29,363 nucleotides of DNA. Origin: JANRIZ01 sp033764445 (GTDB lineage Bacteria > Verrucomicrobiota > Verrucomicrobiia > JAWXBN01). The position numbers and the translations under genes were made by a program. Below are positions 15,557 to 23,685 of this stretch, piece by piece. Position 1 is the first letter of the stretch. The number at the start of each line of letters is the position of its first letter. The notes beneath the pieces were generated by a model. The model did not search any database, had not been told where the DNA came from, and saw only the letters and a program-made list of their open reading frames with translations. The DNA is taken from NCBI GenBank assembly GCA_033764445.1, contig JANRIZ010000118.1:1-29363 (forward strand), given 5' to 3'.

Positions 15557-17494
15557 TTAAAATGTTCTCAACCGGCAATCAATCCGGTCAAGCGTACGGG
15601 AGGGGTGATAATACGGATCGTATCGCAAACGCCAGTGCCATCGGTTGCGCATGTGGTTGAGGGCCGCACGGAAAGGGGGCAGACGGCACTCTGAAATGCC
15701 CCGGCTTTTGGATTCCTCATGGATGAGGGTGGAGTGGGGATTGTAGAGAATCCGGTATCCGCGTGAGACGAGTTTCAGGCAGAAATCCACATCGTTGTAG
15801 GAGGTGGGCAGGGACTCATCAAACCCGTCCACCTCCTGGTAGACGGAGCGCCGGACGAGCAGGCAGGCGGCGGTGAGGGCACTGCAAGGACGCAGGGTGT
15901 GGATCATCCGTGTGGGGTCCAAAACATCCGCGGGAAACCCTTTGTAGGGATGATTGGCCAGTGCGCTCATGCCCAGGACAATCCCCGCGTGTTGCAGGGT
16001 GCCGTCGGCAAAAAGCAGCCGCGGCCCCACGGCGGCGACCTCGGGATCCTGGAGGCAGCAGACCAGATTCAACAGCCAGTCGGGATGGATGATTTCCGTG
16101 TCGTTGTTGAGCAACAGCAGCAGTGGGGCCGTTGAAACCTGGGCGGCGGCGTTATTGAGCCGGGAAAAATTAAACGGCCCGGGAAGGGGGAGAATCCTGA
16201 TTTTTTCATGGGTCTTCCACTCCCGGAACTGCCGGAGGGTCGCCGGGTCCCGGCTGCCGTTATCCACGATCAAAAGGGTCAAGCGGGGATAGTGCGTGAT
16301 CTTCAGAAGGCTCGTGACGCACCTGCGCAGCAAATCGATTTTGTCCCGTGTCGGAATGATGATGCACACCTCGGGGGTCGGAAAGGAATGGGGCGCGGTG
16401 AAAACAGGCGGGGGGACGGCGGTCTGGTCCGCAGGAGCCGTGTGCGGATGGTGGCAGAGAATCCGGGGGATGTGAATGATTTCGTTGCCCGGGGCGGTTA
16501 AAAATCCGATCAACCCCTCCCACCCGGAGGGTTTTTGCGACGCCAGAGAGTCCCGCAGAAAATCGGTGCGGACAAAAAGCGGAAAGGGCAGATCGGGATG
16601 GGCCTGATAAAACTCGCGGGACCAGGCGGGTTTGAGGAAGGGTCTGACAGGGGTTCCCCCGGAAGCGGCGCAATCATGGTCCGCAAAAAAAAGTCTGGCT
16701 CCGGCGTCATGAACCAATTGCTCCGCCAGAGCCGAGGCTGCCTCCGGATTGAGGATGGCGCCCGGGGGGACCAACACCGTAAAGTGTGACGGGCCCTGAG
16801 CCGTGCGTTCCGGTGAGGGAAGAGGACCGGTCATTGGCAGAATCTGGATTTCGGGCACGGGAGGGGGGTTGGCTCGATGGAGGGCGGGGCGGTGAGGCGG
16901 ACGCGTGCGGGGTGATGTTCCCCAGAGAAAAGTCAGCACACGGAGGGCCCCCCGGGCCAGCACACCCGCCTCGTATCCCTCGCGGGCGAGCTGGATCGCG
17001 TGACTCGATCGGAGAAACCATCGATTCAATGTGCCAAAAGGCAGGGAGGGCCGGGTGAGAAGAACCGCCTTGAGGTCCCGGGCCGAAAGCAGCAGGTCAT
17101 GGAAATACCCGTCCGAGACAGGTGCCGGGAGCCAAGGCGTCCGGGCATGCCTCCGGCGGGAGTTTGAAAGGGGCATGAACTCAAAATCGAAGCTCGTTTC
17201 CGTGGATCCGCCGCGGTCGTCCGTGGCGGTGATCCGGCAGCAAACCCAGCCGCGGGCCAGCCCGGCGTCGCGGAAACCCAGGGTGTAGTCCACAGCCTGT
17301 CGTCCCGAAAAGGCCAGGGTCCGGCGGTTGAACAGGAGGGGGGGCTGGGCAATTTTACCGTTGAAGGCAACCGTGAGCACAATGCCGGAACCGTCGAATG
17401 CCACCCACCCGTCAATCGAGGGTTCCGTGGCGTGGGGCGGCCGACCCGGACGCGGGGATACCGTATGCAAACGCGGGGGGGCGGGGGTGTTCAC
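15557..17494 (-). CDS. Family 2 glycosyltransferase with a relic N-terminal GT2 module
   Basis: This is a sugar transferase of the rhamnosyltransferase-like GT2 type, about 645 residues. The C-terminal catalytic domain begins near residue 374 with CIIIPTRDKIDLLRRC. It then shows VDNGS, LNNDTE (the DxD-like metal site, about 462-467), LQHAGIVLG, DGFDE and SYNDVDFCLKL. The region at about 236-350 resembles the second half of another GT2 domain (FADHD, FLKPAWS, IIHIPRILCHH), but its nucleotide-binding half and DxD are missing. A beta-rich segment of unknown role occupies about 30-110. The start is uncertain. The frame is open to an ATG at 17611, but that would overlap the upstream gene by 116 bp, so I take the GTG at 17494, one base after that gene's TAA. 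It lies in a surface-glycan cluster. Confidence 0.87.
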   Translation of the reverse strand: MNTPAPPRLHTVSPRPGRPPHATEPSIDGWVAFDGSGIVLTVAFNGKIAQPPLLFNRRTLAFSGRQAVDYTLGFRDAGLARGWVCCRITATDDRGGSTETSFDFEFMPLSNSRRRHARTPWLPAPVSDGYFHDLLLSARDLKAVLLTRPSLPFGTLNRWFLRSSHAIQLAREGYEAGVLARGALRVLTFLWGTSPRTRPPHRPALHRANPPPVPEIQILPMTGPLPSPERTAQGPSHFTVLVPPGAILNPEAASALAEQLVHDAGARLFFADHDCAASGGTPVRPFLKPAWSREFYQAHPDLPFPLFVRTDFLRDSLASQKPSGWEGLIGFLTAPGNEIIHIPRILCHHPHTAPADQTAVPPPVFTAPHSFPTPEVCIIIPTRDKIDLLRRCVTSLLKITHYPRLTLLIVDNGSRDPATLRQFREWKTHEKIRILPLPGPFNFSRLNNAAAQVSTAPLLLLLNNDTEIIHPDWLLNLVCCLQDPEVAAVGPRLLFADGTLQHAGIVLGMSALANHPYKGFPADVLDPTRMIHTLRPCSALTAACLLVRRSVYQEVDGFDESLPTSYNDVDFCLKLVSRGYRILYNPHSTLIHEESKSRGISECRLPPFRAALNHMRNRWHWRLRYDPYYHPSRTLDRIDCRLRTF

Positions 17495-17495
17495 G

Positions 17496-18584
17496 TTAGG
17501 AGAGGGATGAAAGAATCTGACGGAAATCCGCACTGCGGCTCTCCAGGGAAAAATCGTCGACGGCCCGGATTCTGTTTGCCCGGCCCATGCGCTGGCGCAG
17601 GGCCGCGTCATTGATCAGTGTTTCCAGGGCGATGATCCATTCCCCGGTGGTCCGCGCCAGAAAACCGTTTTCCCCCGCGTCGACAAGGGACCGGGAAACC
17701 TCATTGTCCGAGGCGACCACCGGAATGCCCGCGGCCATGTATTGGCTGATTTTGTAAAAGGATTTTCCCCGGGCCCATTCGGTGGGTTCCTGGGGGGCGA
17801 TGCCGATATCCAGCTGCTGGAGAAAGCCGCATTCGTCGGCCACGGACCACTCGAAAAATTCCGGCTTCAGCCCCACATCAAAATCGATGGGACCGGAACC
17901 CATGATGTGAAAAACCAGGCCATGATGTTCGGAGAGGGGGCGTAAAACAGGGGCCAGCATCCGGAGATAGGGCGCGGTGGAGGGGGAACCGATCCAGCCG
18001 ATGACCACACGGTCCCGGGGGCTGCGCGGCCCGGGAGTCAGGCGCGTGGTGTCGACGGGCGTGCGCAGCAGGCGCACCTCCCGGGCCCCGCAGCCCCGGG
18101 CGAACGACTGCAAAAAGTCGTTTCCCACCGTCACCCCGTCGACCCGCGCCATCAGTTTCTCCATTTTGTTTCCAAGCAGAAGGCGGAGAGGCAGGGGGGA
18201 GCGATAACGGGAGTGAAATCCGTCGTCCAGATCGAGGAGGACCTTTCCCAAGCAATGCGTCAGAAAAAGATTTTCAATCCAGAAGGGCAGACCCGGGAGC
18301 AGTTCGATCTCGATCCAGGCGTTGGGTCTGTTCTTCAGACACACAAGAAACACCATCCGCCGCACCAGGCAGTGGAGATACAGAAAAAAGGCCAGGGGTT
18401 GGTGGCGGTGACGCCAGCGCAGATAGGTCTCCATGAAAAAAGGCTTGATCAGGCCCGAAAAGCGAACGGCGGGATTGCGTTGCAGCGGATTAAAAAAGCG
18501 CAGGCGGCTGCTGGCCCCGCCGCGCTCATAACGGCAGAGAACCAACAGCGGGGGCTTTTTGGGATTGTCGGTTTCGGGTCCCAT
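17496..18584 (-). CDS. Family 4 glycosyltransferase
   Basis: This GT-B fold transferase (group 1) has about 362 residues. The C-terminal donor-binding half is clear: VVIGWIGSPSTAPYL begins it, then FHIMGSG, DIGIAPQEPTEWARGKSF, YKISQYMAAGIPVVASD and AGENGFLART, the usual GT4 nucleotide-sugar region. The N-terminal half begins with LLVLCRYERGGASSRLRFF. The frame continues to an ATG at 18629, which would overlap the divergent ABC permease gene. The internal ATG at 18584 sits just before the conserved N-terminus and is preferred, without strong evidence. Its stop is one base before the GTG start of the next GT2 gene, so both are co-transcribed. It probably adds a sugar to the exported glycan. Confidence 0.88.
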   Translation of the reverse strand: MGPETDNPKKPPLLVLCRYERGGASSRLRFFNPLQRNPAVRFSGLIKPFFMETYLRWRHRHQPLAFFLYLHCLVRRMVFLVCLKNRPNAWIEIELLPGLPFWIENLFLTHCLGKVLLDLDDGFHSRYRSPLPLRLLLGNKMEKLMARVDGVTVGNDFLQSFARGCGAREVRLLRTPVDTTRLTPGPRSPRDRVVIGWIGSPSTAPYLRMLAPVLRPLSEHHGLVFHIMGSGPIDFDVGLKPEFFEWSVADECGFLQQLDIGIAPQEPTEWARGKSFYKISQYMAAGIPVVASDNEVSRSLVDAGENGFLARTTGEWIIALETLINDAALRQRMGRANRIRAVDDFSLESRSADFRQILSSLS

Positions 18585-18619
18585 GCGTAGAAGGGGAGTG
18601 TTGTCGCACAAAGCAGACG

Positions 18620-19444
18620 ATGTGGACATTCCAAAAAACCATGATTTTTCCAGAAAGGACCCCTCTGGGCCGCGCGGCCGACGATTTCAGGCGTATGCTG
18701 GACGCCTGGCCCGTCTGGGGCCTGCTCGGATGGCAGGAGGTCCGGATCAAATACCGCCGCTCGGTCCTCGGTCCCCTGTGGCTGACCCTGAGTATGGGGG
18801 TGACCATCGGGCTGCTGGGCCTGCTTTACGCCCGGCTTCTGCATGTGGAACTGGGGCACTTTATGCCCTTTATCTGTTCGGGTTTCCTCCTGTGGGGGTA
18901 CATGGCGTCGATTTTGGTGGAATCCTGCCAGTGTTACATCCTCTCGCACCACCTCATCAAAAACGAGCGGCTTCCCCTTTCGATGTTCCCGGTGGTCGTC
19001 TTCTGGCGGAACACGCTGATCCTTCTCCATCACACCCTCGTCTTTCTGGTGGTGATCCTGATTTTTCCGGTCGGCTACTCCCACAACATGTGGCTGGCCA
19101 TTCCCGGATTCCTGCTGATGGGGCTGAATCTGCTGTGGCTGGCACTCCTGCTGGGAATGGTCAGCGCCCGTTTCCGGGATGTGCCGGAGCTGGTGCGGAC
19201 AACCCTCAGCCTGGTGTTTTTCCTCACCCCCGTGATCTGGCATCCGTCCATGCTCGGGGATTTGACCGCCTACGTCTGGCTCAACCCCTTCACGTGGTGG
19301 CTGGATCTGGTGCGTGCGCCGCTGATGGGACAGACGCCTGCGGCCGCAAGCTGGTTGTTTTCCCTCATCTCAGCGGGTGCGGGCTGGCTCCTGACGGCCG
19401 GGGTCTTCTGTCAGTTTCGCAGCCGCATCCCTTTTTGGATCTAA
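18620..19444 (+). CDS. ABC-2 type polysaccharide exporter permease (Wzm-like)
   Basis: This is the membrane component of an ABC exporter for lipid-linked surface polysaccharide, 274 residues. A short cytoplasmic N-terminus with the family-typical WQEVRIKYRRSVLGPLWLTL (about 38-57) precedes six hydrophobic segments. LTPVIWHPSML and LNPFTWWLDLVRAPLMG near the end are also characteristic of the Wzm/TagG family. The start could be 18620 or the ATG at 18641; neither has a Shine-Dalgarno. The ATPase gene begins 4 nt after the stop. The pair is on the opposite strand from all surrounding glycosyltransferases, and only about 35 bp separate it from the divergent GT4 gene. Confidence 0.92.
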   Translation: MWTFQKTMIFPERTPLGRAADDFRRMLDAWPVWGLLGWQEVRIKYRRSVLGPLWLTLSMGVTIGLLGLLYARLLHVELGHFMPFICSGFLLWGYMASILVESCQCYILSHHLIKNERLPLSMFPVVVFWRNTLILLHHTLVFLVVILIFPVGYSHNMWLAIPGFLLMGLNLLWLALLLGMVSARFRDVPELVRTTLSLVFFLTPVIWHPSMLGDLTAYVWLNPFTWWLDLVRAPLMGQTPAAASWLFSLISAGAGWLLTAGVFCQFRSRIPFWI

Positions 19445-19448
19445 CCCT

Positions 19449-20210
19449 ATGGCCACCATTCAACTCAGGAACGTGCAGTTGGATTTTACCGTGTACGAAG
19501 GGTCGTCCCTGTCGCTCAAAAAACATCTGATGCGGCTCGGCTCGGGGGGGAGAATCGCCCGGGACAGCCGCAACCGCCGCGTGGTCCATGCCCTGCGAGA
19601 CGTGGATCTGGACCTGCAGGCCGGGGACCGCGTGGGCCTGATCGGTCCCAATGGATCGGGCAAAACCTCCCTCCTGCGATTGCTGGCGGGAATTTATGAA
19701 CCCACCGGCGGGCAGATCACCGTCACCGGCCAGACGGCCAGTCTCCTGGATGTGAATCTCGGGCTGGATCATGAATCCACCGGGTACGAGAATATTTTCA
19801 TCCGCGGATGCATGCTGGGATTCTCCCGGGCGCAGATTGAGGAAAGAATCGATGAGGTCATTGGTCTGTCGGGACTGGGGGAATTTCTCGACCTGCCCAT
19901 CCGGACCTATTCGGTGGGCATGCAATACCGGCTGGCCTTTTCGGTATTCACCCTGGTCCAATCCGACATCCTGCTCCTGGACGAAACCATCGGCGTGGGT
20001 GACGAGGCCTTTGTCAGCCGGGTTCATGACCGTGTGAACCGGTGGCTGACCCAAAGCCGCATTTTCATCCTGTCCGCCCACTCGCCCCCGTTGATCAGGA
20101 AGTTCTGCAACAAGATCCTGTGGATGCAGCAGGGGCGCATCCACCGCCTTGGTCCGGTTGACTCCGTCCTGACCGAGTACCTCGAGTGCTCGAGAACAAC
20201 GGACAAATGA
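19449..20210 (+). CDS. ABC polysaccharide exporter ATPase (Wzt-like, short form)
   Basis: This is the nucleotide-binding partner of the preceding permease, 253 residues. Walker A is GPNGSGKTS (66-74), and the signature is YSVGM (154-158), the variant usual for polysaccharide exporters. Walker B is ILLLDE (174-179) and the switch histidine is His211 in LSAHS. The protein ends about 30 residues after the ATPase core, so the C-terminal carbohydrate-binding domain of O9a-type Wzt proteins is absent. Known exporters lacking it do not need a chemically capped chain end. The gene is convergent with the next GT4 gene, 22 bp away, with no obvious terminator between them. Confidence 0.94.
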   Translation: MATIQLRNVQLDFTVYEGSSLSLKKHLMRLGSGGRIARDSRNRRVVHALRDVDLDLQAGDRVGLIGPNGSGKTSLLRLLAGIYEPTGGQITVTGQTASLLDVNLGLDHESTGYENIFIRGCMLGFSRAQIEERIDEVIGLSGLGEFLDLPIRTYSVGMQYRLAFSVFTLVQSDILLLDETIGVGDEAFVSRVHDRVNRWLTQSRIFILSAHSPPLIRKFCNKILWMQQGRIHRLGPVDSVLTEYLECSRTTDK

Positions 20211-20232
20211 CACCAGCGGATCGGTGAATCTT

Positions 20233-21399
20233 CTAATGGGACCCGCCGGGCCGGTCCAGCAACACCCTGTAGAACGCATGCATTTTCCGGGCCAGTTGGC
20301 CCCACCGCAGATGTTTCTGGGCGAAACAGCGTCCGCCCGCCCCGATCCTCTCCCGCAAACTTCTGTCCAGGATCAGCCATTCCATTTTCCGGGCGATCTC
20401 CTCGGCGGACCCCCCCTCAAGATGCAGGCATTCCTGGCGGTCTATGAGATGCAGCCCGATATTGGTCCTGGGCAGGATGACCGGTTTGCCACTGGCCAGA
20501 AATTCGGGAAGCTTGGAGGGAAAACGGAAATCATTGAAGGGCCCCGGCATTCCGGGCTGGACAAGCACATCCGCAAGGGAAAGGAGGGAGGGGATTTCAG
20601 TCCTGGGCCGATGCCCCAGCTCCAGACAGAATGCCTTCCTGCGCGGACCCGATCCTCCCCTGGGAAAGGACACATAATCATTCCCGGTGCGGATCAAAAG
20701 AACGGGGCGCCCCCGCCGGTGGAGCCGGTCAACAGCCTCGTACAGCGCGGCCACCTCCCCGCGATTGGCCGCGTGCACATTGCCCGTGTACACGACCGGG
20801 GAAACACCCTCCGCAATCCCAAGGCGGCGTCTGCACTCCCTGTCGGCGGTTCTGTCCCAGGAAAGGTCCTCCTGGTAGCCGGCCCAGATCGTTTCCACGG
20901 GAATCCCCGGCGGGCAGACCGCTTTGAGTGAGTCCATGATGACGGTGATCCCGCAGGCCTTTTGCAGAAAATCCCCGTAACGCCGGGGGTGGGACAGAAG
21001 GCGCGGAACCATCCTGTCCAATAAACAGAGGGGAACCCGCTTTAAAACAGGAAACGGGAGGTGCAGATATTTGGAGATCAACCATTCCTCGTTATCCTCC
21101 AGATGCACCACGTAGGGGCAGTGGTGGATGCGGATGAGCGCTTCCACCTGCCGTCGTGTCTGCTCCCGGGGTGTCCATGCATGGATCAGATCGAAGGTCC
21201 GGGCGGGAATCTCCGCCAGCAAACGGCTGTCCTCGACAATTTCAAACCGGGGTTGACCCGGAGCCCGGATCGATGGGCTTGCCTCCGGCACACACACGAC
21301 GCATTCAACCCCCAGCCGGGAGAGGTGGCTGGCCAGATTCACAACATGGATGCCGCTGTTGGAATCCAGGTGCTGGTGGTGGACGAGCAGAAGTCTCAT
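20233..21399 (-). CDS. Family 4 glycosyltransferase
   Basis: This 388-residue GT-B transferase is the last gene of the six-gene operon running leftwards. The N-terminus, MRLLLVHHQHLDSNSGIHVV, has the usual Gly-rich acceptor-side turn. The donor-binding half includes PVVYTGNVHAANRGEV, LLIRTGND and the EX7E-like region FPSKLPEFLASGKPVILP. The end has the typical helical closure. It follows the large fusion gene after 3 nt. Cytoplasmic; it probably transfers one sugar of the exported glycan, specificity unknown. Confidence 0.9.
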   Translation of the reverse strand: MRLLLVHHQHLDSNSGIHVVNLASHLSRLGVECVVCVPEASPSIRAPGQPRFEIVEDSRLLAEIPARTFDLIHAWTPREQTRRQVEALIRIHHCPYVVHLEDNEEWLISKYLHLPFPVLKRVPLCLLDRMVPRLLSHPRRYGDFLQKACGITVIMDSLKAVCPPGIPVETIWAGYQEDLSWDRTADRECRRRLGIAEGVSPVVYTGNVHAANRGEVAALYEAVDRLHRRGRPVLLIRTGNDYVSFPRGGSGPRRKAFCLELGHRPRTEIPSLLSLADVLVQPGMPGPFNDFRFPSKLPEFLASGKPVILPRTNIGLHLIDRQECLHLEGGSAEEIARKMEWLILDRSLRERIGAGGRCFAQKHLRWGQLARKMHAFYRVLLDRPGGSH

Positions 21400-21402
21400 G
21401 GA

Positions 21403-23685
21403 TTACCAGCCCACGGGATCGCAAAGGTTCTGTGAACGGGTGAAAAGACCGCGGACTCTCAGGGCGCACCGGTGGCGCCAGTGATGCCACAGGGAACGGC
21501 TGAGGTACCCGCGCAAATTGCGGCTGATTTCGTGGCTGTCGACACTCCGCCCGAAATTCCGCCGGTGCAACAGGTCGGTTTCCTTCCGGCCCCGCTGTGT
21601 CTGTGAGGTTGTTTTCTGCGGGGTATGAACCCTGAATGCCGCCAGAAACCGTGGCAATCTTTCAAAAACGGCCCCGGCCTCCTGAAATCTCAGCAGCAAA
21701 TCCCAGTCCAGCGCATAGTCGTACGTCTCATCCATGCACCCCCCCGCCTTCTCCCAGATCCGCCGCCGCCAGAAGAGTGTCTCCTGGGGAATAAAATCGG
21801 CCCATCGCAGGGCGGCCCCGTCGTGGGGGGGCATGATCCACTCCCCCATCAGACGGTTCTCCCCGTCAATGATCAGACGGTGCCCGTACACAACGTCGAC
21901 ATCCGGGTGCAGGGTGAAGTGGCGGGCCACGGCATGCAGGGTGCCGGGCAGGTACACATCGTCGGAATTGAGATAGGCCATGATCGGGCCGCCGGACCTT
22001 TGAAAACCGCGGTTGATCGCATCGGCCTGACCCCGGTCGGGGGTGGTTTCAAAATGTTTGAGGTGGGGTCTGAATTTTTCGACCAGCGCCACGGCCCCAT
22101 CCGTGGAGCCGCCGTCCTGGATGAGGTATTCCAGGGCGGGGTAGTTCTGGCCCAGGACACTCCGGATCGTGCGTTCCACAAAGGCGGCGTGATTGAGGGT
22201 GGGCGTGAGGATGGAGATCACGGGCAGTGGGCCGGTGTGTTTTGGCACCGAAAAATAGACCGTCGGCATTTTGCATGGGCGGGGCGGGTGCTGGGTCAGG
22301 ACGCCCAGACGGGGGGCAAAACAGAACCGGTAGACCGCATGCAGCGGGCTCCGGGCGGAGGAAACCCGGAGCTGATGCAGGTGGAAGGATCTCCGCCTTT
22401 CCTCATGGCACAGGGCGAATTCTCTCCCGGAAAGAAATTCCACCGTGTGCTCCGGATGGCCCGGGCTCCGGGGGAGAATCACCGTCACCTTGAATTTTCT
22501 GCCAAACACCCTCCTTGTTTGGATGAGTGTTCCGTTCAACAGCACACGCACCACAAAAGGTGTGCCAAAGTCCACCCGCGGCACCCGGCCATGGAAGGTG
22601 ATGCGGGCCGCCTGGAGATGGGTCGGGATGTGAAAGACGGCGCGGGGGCGGCACCAGCCGTCGACATCGACTCCCACCGGCCTGAACGCAAACAATTCCC
22701 CCAGCCGGTCGGGGTTGGGGAGCCTGAGCCGTTGACCGGTGCCCCGGGAGGCCAGCATCCGGCACGCCTGCTCATGGTAGGACCGGATATTTTCGGGTGT
22801 CTGTTTGAAAGCCAGGCCGGACATTTGTTCCGCCAGGGCCCGTTGCGGGCCCGGATCGGCGGGAGGGAAGGGAGACGCCTCCAGACAGGCCGCCTTGTGG
22901 GGTTTCCCCAGACCGGGATCACATGGGTGAATTTCGGTTCGTCCCTCCCGTTCCTGTCTGAGCGGTCCACCGGGCAGGTGGAAAAAGTGACAGCCCGAGA
23001 GGATCGACAGGGTAAAACTGCCCGAGATGTCATTGGCGCAGGCATAACGAAAACGGCGGCAGAGATCGTGGAACCGCAACAGGAACAATCCATCCCGCAA
23101 ATGCCCGCATGAAACCAGCGGGATCCCGGCCTTTTCAAACGGGCGATGGGTTCCGCGGATGTAATCCCTCCAGTAAATGCAGGCGACCACTGGCTGGTAT
23201 TCCCCGGGCAGATCCAGCAGCCGCCGCACAAAGCTCTCCCGGTCAAAATCGGTGTTCATCAGCAGGGTGGATTTGTCGGGGAAAACCAGGGTGCCACTGC
23301 GGGGCGGGCTGTGGGCAGGGGTGGGATGTCTCCCTGTGAAAAGGTCCATCGCGTACAGATGGGAAAAGCCGACGGGGTAAACGGTCATTCCCTTCCGCCG
23401 ATACAGCCGGGCGCTGCGGTCATGGACCGCCAGAAACATCGGCAGTCCGCTGTTCAAATCGTAGGTGTAGGCCTCCTGCAAATCATACGGGATGGCGTGT
23501 TCGATGCCAAAAGGAAGGGGGGCGTCCCCGGGCAGGTTCGCGTATTGCTTGAAAATCCACGCATTGCCGTGAAACTCGTTCATGTGGGCATACTCAAGCC
23601 AGTCAAAAGGACGGGCGGCACAGATCGTGTCCAGTTCCGACTGTCCGTACAAAAGCCCGGACAAGATGTGATCCGCATCGTTCAT
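21403..23685 (-). CDS. Three-module protein: unknown N-terminal domain, beta-rich domain and GT2 glycosyltransferase
   Basis: This is a 760-residue probable bifunctional glycan enzyme. Residues 1-240 form a module that does not look like GT2. It includes WIFKQYANLP, PVGFSHLYAMDLF, VACIYWRDYIRGTHRPFEKA and SCGHLRDGLF, and resembles a segment seen in other capsule-cluster proteins, possibly GT-B like. Residues about 325-445 look like a small beta-sandwich (DGWCRPRAVFHIP, FVVRVLLNG, HTVEFLSGREF). From 488 the C-terminal GT2 domain is clear: ISILTPTLNHAAFVERTIRS, QDGGSTDG, GQADAINRGF, YLNSDD (571-576), ETLFWRR and ALDWDLLLRF. The start ATG overlaps the stop of the 2OG oxygenase gene (ATGA), and GT4 follows after 3 nt. 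The N-terminal function is unknown. Confidence 0.87.
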   Translation of the reverse strand: MNDADHILSGLLYGQSELDTICAARPFDWLEYAHMNEFHGNAWIFKQYANLPGDAPLPFGIEHAIPYDLQEAYTYDLNSGLPMFLAVHDRSARLYRRKGMTVYPVGFSHLYAMDLFTGRHPTPAHSPPRSGTLVFPDKSTLLMNTDFDRESFVRRLLDLPGEYQPVVACIYWRDYIRGTHRPFEKAGIPLVSCGHLRDGLFLLRFHDLCRRFRYACANDISGSFTLSILSGCHFFHLPGGPLRQEREGRTEIHPCDPGLGKPHKAACLEASPFPPADPGPQRALAEQMSGLAFKQTPENIRSYHEQACRMLASRGTGQRLRLPNPDRLGELFAFRPVGVDVDGWCRPRAVFHIPTHLQAARITFHGRVPRVDFGTPFVVRVLLNGTLIQTRRVFGRKFKVTVILPRSPGHPEHTVEFLSGREFALCHEERRRSFHLHQLRVSSARSPLHAVYRFCFAPRLGVLTQHPPRPCKMPTVYFSVPKHTGPLPVISILTPTLNHAAFVERTIRSVLGQNYPALEYLIQDGGSTDGAVALVEKFRPHLKHFETTPDRGQADAINRGFQRSGGPIMAYLNSDDVYLPGTLHAVARHFTLHPDVDVVYGHRLIIDGENRLMGEWIMPPHDGAALRWADFIPQETLFWRRRIWEKAGGCMDETYDYALDWDLLLRFQEAGAVFERLPRFLAAFRVHTPQKTTSQTQRGRKETDLLHRRNFGRSVDSHEISRNLRGYLSRSLWHHWRHRCALRVRGLFTRSQNLCDPVGW

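Noticed and set aside
17495..17611. ATG at 17611 as the start of the first GT2 gene
   Set aside because: It would overlap the upstream GT4 gene by 116 bp, and the added 39 residues show no conserved or signal feature.
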